Positions 35,792 through 48,966 of a DNA stretch of 64,000 nucleotides are shown here, piece by piece. Below the pieces are notes generated by a model that was not told where the DNA came from, made no database searches, and was given only the letters and a program-made list of their open reading frames with translations. The DNA comes from Dillenia suffruticosa. Taxonomy: Eukaryota; Streptophyta; Magnoliopsida; Dilleniales; Dilleniaceae. The position numbers and the translations under genes were made by a program. Every line of letters begins with the position of its first letter. Within the stretch, counting starts at the first letter, position 1. The stretch covers positions 22,559,947 to 22,623,946 of the forward strand of contig JAVTVX010000015.1 in assembly GCA_033439265.1 (NCBI GenBank), written 5' to 3'.

Positions 35792-37346
35792 ATCTGATAG
35801 AGAAAGAAGAAAGCATTAAGGTGCACTAGACTAGTTGGCATAGTAAAGAAGTAGTTTGGGAAATTGTTGGTGGGAAATTATAGTGGGCTTTGAATCTTCG
35901 ACCTTTTGGTTAACAGCCACACCCTCTAACCAACAGAGCTACTGAGAAAGAATAAAGTATTAAGGTGCCCTAGACCAGTTGTTATATTTAAGAAGTTTTT
36001 TGGGAAATTGTTGATGGGTAATTATCGTAATCTAGAAGTGCAAACAAAATTGGAATAGTTTACTCTAGAGGAAGGGTTTGAATCTTTGACCTTGTGGTTA
36101 ACAGCCATGTATAATAACCAACTGAGTTGCTCCAGCTTTTGCTAAGGAAAGGGGAGACCATTAACATTTTCACCAATCGGAATAGTAAAGAAATAGTTTG
36201 TAAAATTGTTGGTAGACAATTATAGTAATCTAGAAGTGGGAAAAAATTAGGGTAATTTGCGTTAGAGGAAGGGCTTGAACCTTTGGCCTTGTGGTTAACA
36301 GTTACGCGCTTTAACCAACTGAGCTACTTCACCTCCTATTTGAGAAACAAAAAGTGTTAAAGTCCTTAGGACCCATCAGAAGAGTAAAGAAATAGTTTGG
36401 GAAATTGTTGACAGGCAATTATAGTAATAAAAAAATTGGAGTAATTTATAAGGAGTTACTCCAGCTTCTGCTAGAGATGCAAGAAAACGTTAAGGTCCTG
36501 TAGATGAGTCAGAAGAGCAAAGAAGTAGATTGAGAAATTCTTGGTGGTCGATTGTAGTTATCTAGAAGTGGAAAAAAATTTGGACTAATTTGTGCTTGTG
36601 GATGGGCTTGAACCTTCAACCTTGTTCTTAACAGCCACACACTCTAACTGAGTTACCCCAGCTTCTGCTAGAGAAACAATAAAGCATTAAGGTGCCCTAG
36701 ACCGGTTGGAATAATAAAGTAGTTTTGGAAATTGTTGATTAGCAATTATAGTAATCTAGAAGTGGAAAAAAATTGGAGTAATGTATGCTAGAGGAAGTGC
36801 TTGAACGTTCGACCTTGTAGTTAACAACTCACGCTCTAACCAACTGAGCTACTCCAGCTTCTGCTTGAGAAAAAAGAAAACATTAAGGTGCCTTAAACTA
36901 GTTGGAATAGTAAAGAAGTAGCTGAGTAAATTGTTGGTGTGAAATTATAGTAGGATTTGAACCTTATGGGTTTGAACTTTCAACTTTGTGGTTAACAGTC
37001 ATATGCTTTAACCAACTGAGCTACTCCAGCTTTTGCTAAGGAAAGAGTATAGCATTAACGTCCCATGACTAGTTGGAACAGTAAAGAAGTAGTTTGAGAA
37101 ATTGTTGGTGGGGAATTATGGAGTTATGACCTTGCGGCTAACAGCCATACACTCCAACCAACTTAGCTACTCTAGCTTTTTCTAGAGAAGCAAGAAAGCA
37201 TTAAGGTCTTGTAGACAAATTGGAATAGTAAAGAAGTTACTTTGGAAATTGTTGGTTGGCAATTACAGTAATCTAGAAGTGGGAAAAAATTGAGAAAATT
37301 TGTGCTAGAGGAAGGGCTTGAACCTTCGGCCTTAGGGTTTAATTTA

Positions 37347-37370
37347 CGCTAAAGGAAGGGTTTGAACCTT

Positions 37371-37403
<33 letters not shown>

Positions 37404-37420
37404 AACTGAGCTACTCCAGC
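37347..37420 (-). tRNA. tRNA-Asn(GTT), foldable without mismatch
   Basis: 74 nt and the best core in the window. Acceptor GCTGGAG pairs with CTTTAGC using two G-U pairs and no mismatch; discriminator G. D stem GCTC/GAGC, anticodon stem TGTGG/CCACA and T stem GAAGG/CCTTC are perfect. Anticodon GTT for Asn; B-box GGTTCAAACCC canonical. Its own terminator was lost: immediately 3' lies a truncated second core (about 37305-37338), so a transcript would run through that to the next oligo-T near 37285. No CCA is encoded, as expected for a nuclear gene. Confidence 0.75.
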
Positions 37421-39479
37421 TCCTACTAGAGAAAGAAGAAAGCATTAATGTGTGCTAGACCGGTTGGAATAGTAAACAAGTAGCTTGGGTAATTGTTGGT
37501 GGGAAATTATGGTAGGTTCTGAACCTTCGACCTTGTGGTTAATAGCCACACACTCTAACTAACTTAACTACTGAGGAAGAATAAAGCTTTAAGGTGCCCA
37601 AGACCAATCGAAATGGTAAAGAAGTAGCTTTGGACATTGATGATAGGCAATTATCGTAATCCAAAAATGGAAAAAAAATTAGAATAAATTATGTTAGAGG
37701 AAGGGTTCCATACGCTCTAACTAATTGAACTACTCCAGCTTTTGCTAGGGAAAGAGGAAAACATAGTCCACTAGATCAATCAGAATAGTAAAGAAATAGT
37801 TTGGAAAATTGTTGGTAGGGAATTATAGTATTGTGACCTTGTGGTTAATAGCCAGACACGCTAACCAGCTGAGCTACCCTAACTCGGGAAATTGTTGATA
37901 GGCAATTATAGTAATATAGAAGTGTGAAAAAATTGGGGTAATTTGCATTGGTGCATGGGCTTGAACCTTTGGCCTTGTGGTTAATTGCCACAAGCTCTAA
38001 TCAATTGAGCTATTTGACCTTTTGCAAGAGAAACGAAAAAAAAATTAGGTCCCATAAACCAGTCAGAATAGTAAAGTAGTTCGGGAAATTGTTGACAGGG
38101 AATTTTTGTAGTTAAAAATAATTGGAGTAATTTACACCGAGTTACTCTAGCTTCTGCTAGGATAGAAGAAAGCGATAAGGTCTGGTGGACGAGTTGGAAG
38201 AGTAAAGAAGTGGCTTGGAAAATTGTTGGCGAGCAACTATAGTTATCTAGAAGTGGAACAAAAATTGGAGTAATTTACACTAGAGGATAGGCTTGAACCT
38301 TCAACTTTGTGCTTAACAACCACACAGTTTAATCAAGCTACTCTAGCTTCTGCTAGAGAAACAATAAAGCATTAAGGTGCCCTAGACTAGTTGGAATAGT
38401 AAAGGAGTAGTTTGAAAATTTGTTAGTAGGTAATTATAGTAATCTAGAACTGGAAAAAAATTGGAGTAATTTACACTGGGCTTGAACATTTGACATTGTG
38501 GTTAACAGCCACACGCTCTAACCAACTAAGCTACTATAGCTTCTGGTAGAGAAATAAGAAAGGATTAAGGTCTCCTTGGCCAATCAAAATATAAAAGAAG
38601 TAGCTTGTGAAATTATTGATGGGAAATTATAATAATCTAAAAGTGGAAAAAAATTGGAGAAATTGAGGGTTTTAACTTTCGACCTTATAGTTAATAGTCA
38701 TACGCTCTAACCAACTAAGCTACTCTAATTTCTTAGGGAAATAAGAAAGCATTAAGGTTCCCTAGACTTATTGGAATAGTAATGAAATAGCTTATGAAAT
38801 TGTCGGTGGGCTATTATAGTAATCTAATAGTGGAAAAAAAATTGGGGTAATTTGTGGTGGGCTTGAATCTTTGACCTTGTGGTTAACAACCACATGCTCT
38901 AACTAACTGAGCTACTCTAACTTTTGTTAGAGAAACAGGTAAGCATTAAAGTCCCATATACTAGTCGAAATACTAAAGAATAAAGAAGTAATAGGTTAAA
39001 CCTTCAACCTTGTGGTAGTTTGGAGTAATTTATGCTAAAGGAAGGCTTGAGCCTTCGACCTTGTGGTTAACAGCCACGCGCTCTAACCAACTGATAGGGA
39101 AACAAGAAAGCATTAAGTTATCATCCCCTAGACCAGTTGGAATTGAGCTGCTCCATCTTTTGCTAGTGGAATAAGAAAGCATTAAGTTGTCGATCCCTAG
39201 ACTAGTTGGAATTTATTGATGGGCGATTATAATAATTTAGAAGTAGAAAAAAATAGGAGTAATTTATAGCAGAGGAAGGGCTTGGACCTTCAAACTTGTG
39301 ATTAATAGCCACACGCTCTAACCAACTGTGCTTTTGCTAAAGAAACAAGAAAGCATTAAGTTGCCTATGTTGATGAAAGGGGTTTGAACTTTCGACCTTG
39401 TGGTTAGCAGCCACACGCTCTAATCAACTGAGTTACTCTAGCTTCTTCTAGATAAGTAAGAAAGTACGTCTAAAAGCTT

Positions 39480-41208
39480 AGTAAAACTAAAAATTTCAAC
39501 CAATTCAAATCTCTGGCTAAAAGTTTCATTTTAATCCTCTTTTTAACAAATTAATGACTTTTGGCTTTTGAAGTTCATGACTAGAATGCTTTTTCTTCCC
39601 AATTGGTAATTACCAAACATTACGACCATGTCTTTCTTGAAGCTTATTTCTTTATTCTGCCTAAGTATTTGGTTAAAGAAGGCATAGTGGCATTGGAAAA
39701 TATTCTCTGGTTGAATTATAGAAGATGAGAATAGCAGTTTTGTTGGTCTATTTAGATTTGAAAAGTGTGGATTTGAATGAATAGAAATCACGTGGAACGC
39801 TATTTAATTTCCTTATATACTTCTATGTAGTCAAATTTATATGCACATAGGCATTTATTAATGCATGTATTTCAAATGGCTAGCTATTACGTCTCAAAAT
39901 ATAATGCTAGGTCATGGTGTGGTTTTAACTCTAGTTGAGGTGCTTTGACAAGAAAATGTCATAATCAAGCGTGGCTTTACTGTAGTACCGATATCCAACT
40001 ATTTTAACAAAAATATAACTTAAGTTAATTTTGTCTCACTATTGACAATAAAGTTGTGTACCTGTGCTTCTTTCTCACTGTGACTAAAGTTGACCACCAA
40101 AGAGCAGTTGGTGATCTTGTTAACCAAAAAGTAAAGAATAAGCAAATGTTTGATTTTTATAAGTAAAATAAGATTTTAGAAATTGAAAATTTGGAGAAAT
40201 TAACGGTAGAGGAAGGGATTCAACCTTTGCAGCTAGACATCCTAACCAACTGAGCTAGTCCAGCTAGGGTTACAAATTAGCAAAGTACGAATCTAATTAC
40301 CCATTTTTACTGTTAACCACGTGAAGCCAAAGAAATAAAAATGGAAATGAATCAATTGACACAAATCTCAAGCAAAAATTTTCAATACAATCCGTGTTCT
40401 TCCCTTTTTTGTTATAAAAAAAATAATGTCTATTCTGCTTTCGAATTTCATGACTGAATTTTCTGCTTTCGTAGTTTATAGACCAATCAGCTATTTTCAG
40501 TTTTTTACCCCCACACATCCCCCAAAAAAAACCTTATTGATTAAAGTTTTTATATAGTCTCCCAAATATTTGGTTGAAGGAGTAGCACTTGTAGGATTAC
40601 TTTTAAATTGTGTAGCAGAAGATGTGAGCAATATGATGCGGTCAACTGACAAAGATTTGCCCAAGGGTTTAGGATCTTATATGATATGGGGACTGAAAGT
40701 ATAGCTAAATAGGAAATTAAGCTATTGAGTGTAAAGAAGAAGGTTTTTAAGAATGTGCCTATTCCATTTCAGAAATCACATGCATGCTTATTATTGCAAA
40801 AGTTTGGAGAACCAATGAATATACCCCTTTGAGTTAACTGATCACTCCGACTAATCTTATATAGGAAGTTTATGCTTTTTAGTGCTTACCTTATTATTGC
40901 TAAATAGGAAATCACATGCATGCTTATCTTCTAGTTCATATTCTTATATCTATTTCTTCACATTTTTTGTTCCATCTATTTGAGTCATCCAATTAAATTA
41001 GCTTTAATTTGCACAAGTAAATATAGGCTGGTGTTTAATTTAAAAAAAAAACAAAGTTTGAGTTTTAATAATAAATCTAATTTATTTAGTGGTTAATATG
41101 AAAGATAATTATTTTTTATTGTGTAGTCCCGATCCTATATGTCTCGTATTAAATATTTTAAAAAATTAGCTTTCAATTTATCTATAAATTCATTGTGTTA
41201 ATGGTATT
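39480..41208. other. Non-coding segment (copy B of 2720-4386)
   Basis: No gene seen. Contains the 61-nt truncated tRNA-like core at 40204-40264. A short local duplication (AGGAAATCACATGCATGCTTAT) near 40905-40925, repeating sequence at about 40780, is absent from copy A. Ends with the copia target repeat GTATT at 41204-41208. Confidence 0.6.
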
Positions 41209-41716
41209 TGAAGGTTTCATGTAAACCAACAAATAATTTTTTTTTGCATGCAGAAATTCACGGATCTAATTAGATTAGAATCATTTACCTCTTTCTGACA
41301 GTTGAGTATCCTCGGTCTAGAAGATGTCACGAAATTGGTTCACATTCTGTTTTTCATGATGCAAATGCCTTGATGATAAAATGATCAAAATTCTTTAATC
41401 CCTTTTTTTTTTTGTTTCTCAAAATAGGAGAAAATTACACTCTCTTCATTCTTGCTCTTAAACAAAAAAAAATAGTTTTTACGAATTCTCCTTTTTTTTT
41501 ATTTCTTCTCGTCACATCCCAATAGTGAAGGGAATTGGGAGGTTCTTATTTTCTTGGTGAGAGGTTTCCAAAAGGACAGAGTGAGGGGAGTTAAGGGGTA
41601 GTTGCCAAAATTAACTACTCCACTTCCCATTTCATTTTGTCATTTAATTTTCAAATTCAAAATGGAAGTGGTTTGTGAGTTTGCCCTCATGGGTGAACCA
41701 CATTCATTTTCTAACA
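41209..41716 (-). repeat. Copia B 3' LTR
   Basis: Begins TGAAGG and ends CTAACA, with the PPT complement (CTCCCACTCG) just inside at 41719. Confidence 0.87.
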
Positions 41717-41983
41717 TCTCCCACTCGCACATGAGGGCTAGATTCGTATGCAACATGATCATTACAATCAAATACTAATTTCATACAGGCAAGTAGATCG
41801 TGTAATTTACGAGAATACCAAGAGCTCTAGAGCTATACACCGGTTAAGAATATATAGCAGCTCAACGTTAATGTGGTGATGAGGACGCCATTTCTTGCTA
41901 TACCCCAAACCTCTTAAACTCGACACAATCAACGTATCTCTCATTTCTCAAAACAATATAAGAGCATACTTCACTCAAACCAT

Positions 41984-42316
41984 TCATGTATTCACAATTA
42001 CATCTTTAAACACTAAGTCATAGATATAATTGATCGGTCTGTGAATACAGAGCAATGTGTCGATCAAAAACAGTCTTCGTTTTATGCTATTAATTTTCAA
42101 TCTTATCTTAACCGCTGTTCTAGACATGCACCGCCAAACCGAATCAACCATAATTTCTTGGTAACATGCTAAAGTAGCAACACTAAAATAAAATCTCAAA
42201 AGACAGACAAAAGTCCTAAGGGTATAAATTGGGGTTAAATATAAATCTCCGAGTCTCACACAATGAGATAAAGAGGGATGCACTATCTCATTGCCCATAT
42301 GCTCACATAAGCGCAC
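41984..42316 (-). CDS. 110-aa open frame in copia B 3' region (unknown)
   Basis: Same length and position as 5157-5489 in copy A. Starts MRLCEHMGNEIVHPSLSHC and ends FKDVIVNT. No recognised domain. Confidence 0.3.
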   Translation of the reverse strand: MRLCEHMGNEIVHPSLSHCVRLGDLYLTPIYTLRTFVCLLRFYFSVATLACYQEIMVDSVWRCMSRTAVKIRLKINSIKRRLFLIDTLLCIHRPINYIYDLVFKDVIVNT

Positions 42317-43725
42317 GTGGTATGAAACACGTGCTATGATACTCTATCTTCCGTCTGGAAGCGTATGTTTTATTTCTAAAAAAAGGGCATCGTACAAGAC
42401 TTAGTCCAAGTGTACACAACACTTGACCTGAGTTTTCCTTCTTATATGTCCTCAAGAAAATCTCATAATATCAAGGAAAAAACTCACACCTGGCTATTCG
42501 ACAAGTCCAATGGATTGTGGGGAATCCATTTTGATTACCACATATGTATACTTAATGGGTAATCTTATCTTAGTACTTAACTAAGGCGGCATATATGTGT
42601 GTTAATCTACCACAAATTAACACAATCTCATCTCTACATATCATACAAATATTAGAGGTGATTGCTCGTGTAAAAGAGCCAATCTCAAAACTTGTCTGAC
42701 ATACTTTTAACGTAAACACCAGAATTTTGGACACAAAAACAAAATTCAAATGTCATTGAATATGAGTATTATATCATATATACTCTGTATATGATTACAT
42801 TCTTAATCACAGTACTATCATAATAATCTACACAACTCTAGAAACCCAACATGTCCTTTGGTGATGGCTTTACGAATGGATCAGCTACCATCAAATGCAT
42901 AGACATGTACTTTAGTGTCATTTCCTTCTTTTCAATCATGTCTTTAACAAGATTGATTTTTGTGTCTATATGTTTAGTTTTGCCATCATATTTGGAGTGT
43001 CTAGCATAGGCAACAACTGACTTATTATCACTAAGTCATAACTCCCACTGAATGTTTACTACTCTCAAATATTGTAAAAAATCTATACAACCAAACATCT
43101 CTTGAACTGTAAAGTACAGATCTCAAAGTCTACTTTTACTGTAGAAAGAGATACACAAATTTGTTTTTTGCTACTCTATAAGATAGCGCTATCATTGAGC
43201 AAGCAAATATAACCAGAGATAGATTTTTTTCATCTAAATTATCTCACCAATCACTATAATGTATCATTTCAACACTAGATTATTTCCTTAATTACAAAGG
43301 AAATAATCTACAGTTCTATTCAGGTATCTCAAAATCCTATTCACATCAATCCAATTTTTACTTTCTGGTTTGGATGGATACCTGCTGGCCAAATCCATAA
43401 CTTGACAAATATCGGGACGAGTACACATCGTAGTGTACTTCAAGCTCCCAATTGTGTTAATATGTTATATTCTGGACATTTCATTTATTTATCAGGAGTT
43501 TTAGGGTATTGCATCATTTGAACTATCGCCTTTAGCCATAAGAGTATTAATGGGTTTCGAGTTTTCAATTTTGTATAGTTTCAGAGTCTTCATAATATGA
43601 GACTCCTGAGATAATCCAAACAATCTCTCGAAACGATTTTTATGTGTTTTAATTCCCAATCTGTCTTAACCCATATCCTTCATCTCAAAATTAGAATGCA
43701 ACAATTTCAAGATCTGAAAGACATA

Positions 43726-44040
43726 CTACTTATTATTCCCGAGTAACAATATGTCCTCGACATATAGGGATAGAATTACAAAGTTGTCATCGGACATCTC
43801 AACATGAGTACAATGGTTTTCGTCCACAATGACGAAATTATAAGATATCACACCTTTGTGAAATCTTAAATACCATTGTCTAGAAAACTGTTTAAAGTCA
43901 TAAATTGATCTACTCAATTTATATACTCTATTTTCCTAGTCTTCAATGACAAAACCCTTTGGTTGTGCCATATAGACTTCTTCCTCAAGTTCTCAACTGA
44001 GAAAAGCAGTCTTCATGTCCATCTAACGTAATTTTAAATC
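43726..44040 (-). pseudogene. Copia B reverse transcriptase remnant
   Basis: Contains FKQFSRQWYLRFHKGVISYN and LSLYVEDILLLGNNK: the catalytic YVDD is changed to YVED, unlike copy A, and a stop follows right after the block. Upstream KTAFL and ELEEEVYMAQPKGFVIED-type blocks are interrupted by stops shared with copy A. Confidence 0.8.
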
Positions 44041-45649
44041 CAAATTGGCCACTATTCCAACAATAGGTGAAAGGGGGTAAATCTCATTACTAGGAAAAGG
44101 TTTCCTCATAATCAACACTTTTTAGAGAGTGTAACCTCTTACTACTAGTTGAGTTTTTTACCTCTAAATAGTTTAATATACCATACACTTGGTTCTGAGA
44201 ACTCACTTGTTCCCAATAATCTTGTGCCCTAATAGAAGTTCAACCAATTCCAATATATGGTTAGAACTCAATAACTCAAATTCTTCTTTTTCCATTGCTT
44301 TTATCCACTCATCCTTGGTAGGACTAGATAGAGTCTAATATATGTTTTAGACCCTTGCTCATCTTCTGGAGAAACAATAAATACGTGCCATTTATTCTCA
44401 AAATAACAGATGGGCACTACTTTCCTAACACTTTTCTAAGTTTGTAACTCAGTTAAATCGTTAGAATTCAAATCTCTCCCACTAGGATTAATTTCATTCT
44501 AATGATCCACTATAGATAGAGACATCCTTTAAATCAACTAATTCAAATAAAAGTTCATGTCTTCATGTCACTTTTACTAGGAAATTCATTCTCCAGTGTG
44601 ACATCCATGATCCAATCTTTACTACAGTTTCATCTTCTTGTTTACCAATGAACATTTAACTTTTAGATTGGTCGGAGTATCTTATAAAAATACTCTTACT
44701 TTTATGGGGACCCATTTTTTCAAACTCATTGGAAATGTAAAATATAGATGATCGATTCCCAAGATCTAAGATTATTCAGAATTGGCTTTCTATCAGTTCA
44801 AAGTTCATGTAATGCGATGATATTGATTTTGAAGGCATTTTGTTCAAAAGTATAATCCGCAGTTAACAAGACATTTCCTCAAAAGGAAATTGATAAGTTA
44901 CCCCGTACCATCATGGATTTTGTCATATCCAACAATATTTTATTGTTTCTTACTACAACACCATGATGCTGAGGTGTTTAAGGAATGCTCAAATGTTGGA
45001 TTATACTTCTTTCATTACACAGATTCTTAATTCGATCTAATAGATATTCACACCATCATCCATTCAATTCTCTAATATGTTTATATAATATCTAAAATAC
45101 TTAAGTATTTTCAGACTTGTGAGAAATCAAATAGACACAACCAAATGGTGTGAAGTCATCTATGAATGTAATAAAACACAAATTTCATATCTTCCTGCCT
45201 TCAAACTCATTGAACCACAAATATTTGAATGGACTAACAACAATGGAATTCAGCCTAAATGGCTTTTCCAAATGATTTTCTCATTATTTTGCAAACATAA
45301 CAATATTCAACTTAATAGTTAAATATTTGTCCATTATATTATAAAAAATATAGAACCATTTACAAACTGTCCAGAACCAATACATGTCATTCAATGACAA
45401 ATTTACCTTGTCTTTCTGAAAGTTCAAAAACATAGCCAGGTTCCAAAAAACAAGAACATATAAGATTCTGTCGTATTTCGGGTATGTAGAGAACATCACG
45501 CAAAATAAGAGCTCGGTAACTTTGTAACTTCAATTTACAAGTGCCTGTTTCTCTAACCACCATTTTTACATTGTCCACATCGATCTATCTCGAACTAGAA
45601 GACATTCGACAAAAATCTTTAAGTGTCTCTTAATCTGTTCTTATTTCCA

Positions 45650-46400
45650 GAGTTATTCTTTTGTGATCTTTCTCCATTGTCCTTTCCTTTCTTGTTTTCA
45701 TTCTAGTCCCTTTCACACTTAGAGTCTGAAATTCTCTTGAAACTAGACTCTATAACAAAAATATCAGCTATGGATCTTACAGCATCAAGCCGCTCATCCT
45801 CAAGCTTAATGTGGCAAGCAACATCCGAGAAAGTTTTCACACTATCATTGTGAGTCAAACTGATTTTCAGGTGCTTCCACTTGGAGGAAGGGATTGGATC
45901 AAGATTTGAACTTTCTATTTATCGAAGAAGACATGACCAGCTGACTACCATTCTCTAATTATGTAGACATGACTCTTAATTACTATTTGATACTATGACA
46001 ATATCACTTTTCATAGATATCAAACATTATGGTTAGTTGTCTAAGATGAGTCACTGGTGTCTCCATGTTTTACCATGAGGTACACTTAGATATCATAAGC
46101 AGTTACATATTACTCACACTCGGATATCATGTCATCGATCACAGAGCTAACCAAGGTTGCACGAACAGTGGGGTCTATCATTTTCCACGTCTGGCAAACC
46201 TCTTGTTCTCTCCTCTGCGGAGCAGAATTGCCCACAGTAAGGTCCACCATGACATGCTTGATACCTTCCAAGGTATCATATTCTTTCAGCATGTATCACA
46301 TTTTATGGTGTCATATCTCATGATTGTCGCAATTCAATTTGTCACCTCTATTCAAGTCCCTAATAATAGACTTCGATACTATGTTTTGGTTTTCTAAGAG
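45650..46400 (-). pseudogene. Copia B gag remnant
   Basis: 46292-46110 carries MLKEYDTLEGIKHVMVDLTV and SSVIDDMISECE, the N-terminal Gag region. The C-terminal MTHNDSVKTF equivalent follows at about 45870. Opposite-strand frames here are shadows. Confidence 0.75.
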
Positions 46401-47087
46401 GGTGGACACTAATACTCATATTATACACATAATTTTGTATTTCCAAAATTAATATTCATGATGCGTCAACAATAGGTATAGAATAAAAAATTCACTATAT
46501 TCCCAATCATCATCTATGATGCTAATGCATCACCATCATAAATTTAATTTGAAATTACAAAATTCAATAGGTTTTAGGTGAGAATTACTCAAATTCTGCC
46601 AACAAAAAAATCTCCCACCTAAATACACAAAGTATTTAAATAACATTACAATTTTCGATGAAAATTACTCAAATTCTATCAATTCAAAATTTTCATTTAA
46701 ATATACAAAATATTTAAATAATATTTTAATTTCGGATGAGAATTACTCAAATTCTACCAATCCAAAATTTTTAGTTAAGAAATCCTAGTTTTCTTTTGAC
46801 TACATGATCATATACTTTAATAAATAAAACCAACAATTGCTAAAAAAGAAACTTTGCATTAAAAAAAAGGTTCCTCTATTACATGATCATACTCTTAGCC
46901 AGCAATTATAATACGCAAAAGAAGACATATGAATAAATTATTTCGTTTAGGACAAATCTATTCGGGATATCATATTTACAATTCCCTTAGATAGTCTATC
47001 ACTAGGTACAAATCTCTTGACCGCTCGTAGAGAACTATTTATATTTTGTGATAACTTTTTCTTTATTTGGCTCTCCATAGTTTTGAC

Positions 47088-47336
47088 TTACCATTTTTCT
47101 ATTAATAACGACCTCACATCATCCAAAATCATGTGTCCATTCTCGGTAAGCAACTCATTAACTACGCTAGCCCAATAAGGAGACAAAAAGTTTCTCAATA
47201 TGTACACGTCATCCTCCCAAAAGACATGACCTAACTGAATAAGCTCCAAGCGTCTCACTTCCATGATCTCCAGATGATCCGACAAAGTATGAGATGCATT
47301 CATTCTATAAGTCAACATTTGATCAAACTTCATCAA
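47088..47336 (-). pseudogene. Gag-like module upstream of copia B gag
   Basis: An 82-residue open frame with HTLSDHLEIMEVRRLELIQL, LRNFLSPYW and MILDDVRSLLIEKW, longer than in copy A, where it is interrupted. It resembles part of a copia capsid domain but is separate from, and 5' of, the main gag block. Confidence 0.5.
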
Positions 47337-48458
47337 ACGCTCTGGAGTTCTCAGATCTCTTTCCCTTCCCTAGAGGTCCGGAAGACTTTCAAAAAAACGT
47401 CTGATTATCACCATTTCCCCTGAAGAACAATATTAGGTTTGATAAGAAACCAACCACCAATTACAATAAATCTCAGAAAATTTAATTTAAAAAATATTTG
47501 CTCAAATTTCAAATAATTTTATATTACAAAAGCTAATTTTTGAATATAAATAATTGAACAAAAAATGCAAACAAATGGTGAGTGAAAAACAAATCTTCAC
47601 CTAGGTAGCCAAAATTAAGAAAATAATTTTCTACTCTCATATAAAAATTTTCAGAATTTTTCATGCGCCAAAAATAATTTGTCTACAATTTTATACAATT
47701 TTTAAGTCAAAAAATTAATAAAATTATTTTTTCAATCTAAAAAATAAATTAAAATATACAGAAAAATTCAGAGGGAGTAAAACATTGTTCCAGTGAAAAT
47801 TCTATCCAAAACGGAGCCATCACGCTCCCCCATGCACATCCAGAGTGGGCTGTCCAAAATGGACATACTACCACTCTCCTTGCGTGGTGCGTGACCTTCA
47901 CGCACCACCTTTCTGGCACCGGATGGCTCCGAAATTTTGGTTATCCCCCCATTTTCAATGTCTCGGAGTTCAATGGTACTTTTGGATTTTCAATTGGAGG
48001 TCTCTAGCCTAGGGGTGGATCTCACTTGCCACTGCCGAGAGTGAGATTGGCTTGACATTGTTCATCTTCTTCTTCAAATTTCTGGTTTTTGACCCAAATT
48101 TCGAACAGCCATATCTCTCTCAATTGCTAACCATATTTTGCGTTCTTTATTTGGTTGGAAAACATTTTTCAAGAGAAATCTAGTCATATAAATTGCATTT
48201 CATGAAACACAATATTTTTACAAATCCGAGTATATTAAGTTTCGGCTAGAGTTTGTTATATCTCATACTCATCAGATGCATGCCAAATTTTACAAATTTT
48301 ATCCTCATGCAACAAATATCCTACTGTGTAAAAGTGAGAGCATTCCATTAAGCCATTTGCAAGTTGCCATTGATGAACCTTGAAAATTAATTTTGGTATT
48401 TTCATTTTTAATACCCAACTAAAGAGGTAGGAAACATCTTAAATGGCTCTAATACTAA

Positions 48459-48966
48459 TAAAGGTTTCGTATAAACAAACAAATAATTTTTTTTGCATGT
48501 AGAAATTCACGGATCTAATTGGGTTAGAATCACTTATATCTTTTTGACAGTTAAGTATTCTCGGTCTAGAAGATGTCACGAAATTGAATCACCTTTTGTT
48601 TTTCACAATGCCAATGTCTTGATGATGAAATGATCAAAATTCTTCAAGCCCTTTCTTTTATTTCTCAAAATAGAAGAAAATCACACTCTCTTCATTCTTG
48701 CTCTCAAACAAAAAAATTGGTTTTTATGAATTCCCCCTTTTTTTTTGTTTCTTCCCATCACATCCCAATAGTGAAGGGAATTGGGAAGTTCTTATTTTCT
48801 TGGTGAGAGGTTTCCAAAACAAAGGAGAGAGTGAGGGGAGTTAAGGGGTGGTTGCCAAAATTAACCACCCCACTCCCCATTTCATTTTGTTATTTAATTT
48901 TCAAATTCAAAATGGAAGTGGATTGTAGGTTTGCCTTCATGGGTGAACCACATTCATTTTCCAACG
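48459..48966 (-). repeat. Copia B 5' LTR
   Basis: Starts TAAAGG and ends CCAACG, sharing both decayed termini with the copia A 5' LTR. The PBS variant TAGTATTAGAGCC (minus strand) is next to it, at about 48445-48457. Confidence 0.87.

Larger units (their letters stand above)
34931..39470 (-). repeat. tRNA-Asn higher-order tandem array, block 3
   Basis: Continuation of block 2 beyond the compound LTR, with the same monomer types, spacers and minus-strand orientation; about 15 cores before 37941 and eight in the part shared with copy A. It contains the two best cores of the window (35718-35791 and 37347-37420). Higher-order spacing is less regular here: full-length types at 35718, 36786 and 37347 are 1,068 and 561 bp apart, pointing to unequal exchange. 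Confidence 0.9.
41209..48966 (-). mobile_element. Ty1/copia element, copy B
   Basis: 7,758 bp, LTRs 41209-41716 and 48459-48966, flanked by GTATT at 41204-41208 and 48967-48971. It is the duplicated twin of copia A with the same coding order. Copy B keeps some codons that are stops in A (CAA at 43963-43965), while its own RT frame is shorter. Still non-functional: shared stops upstream of RT, broken integrase and gag. Confidence 0.9.

Noticed and set aside
26738-39470. tRNA-derived SINE family instead of tRNA genes
   Set aside because: The cores keep the 74-nt tRNA-Asn body, both ends and a terminator, are tandem in one orientation, and have no SINE tail or target repeats.
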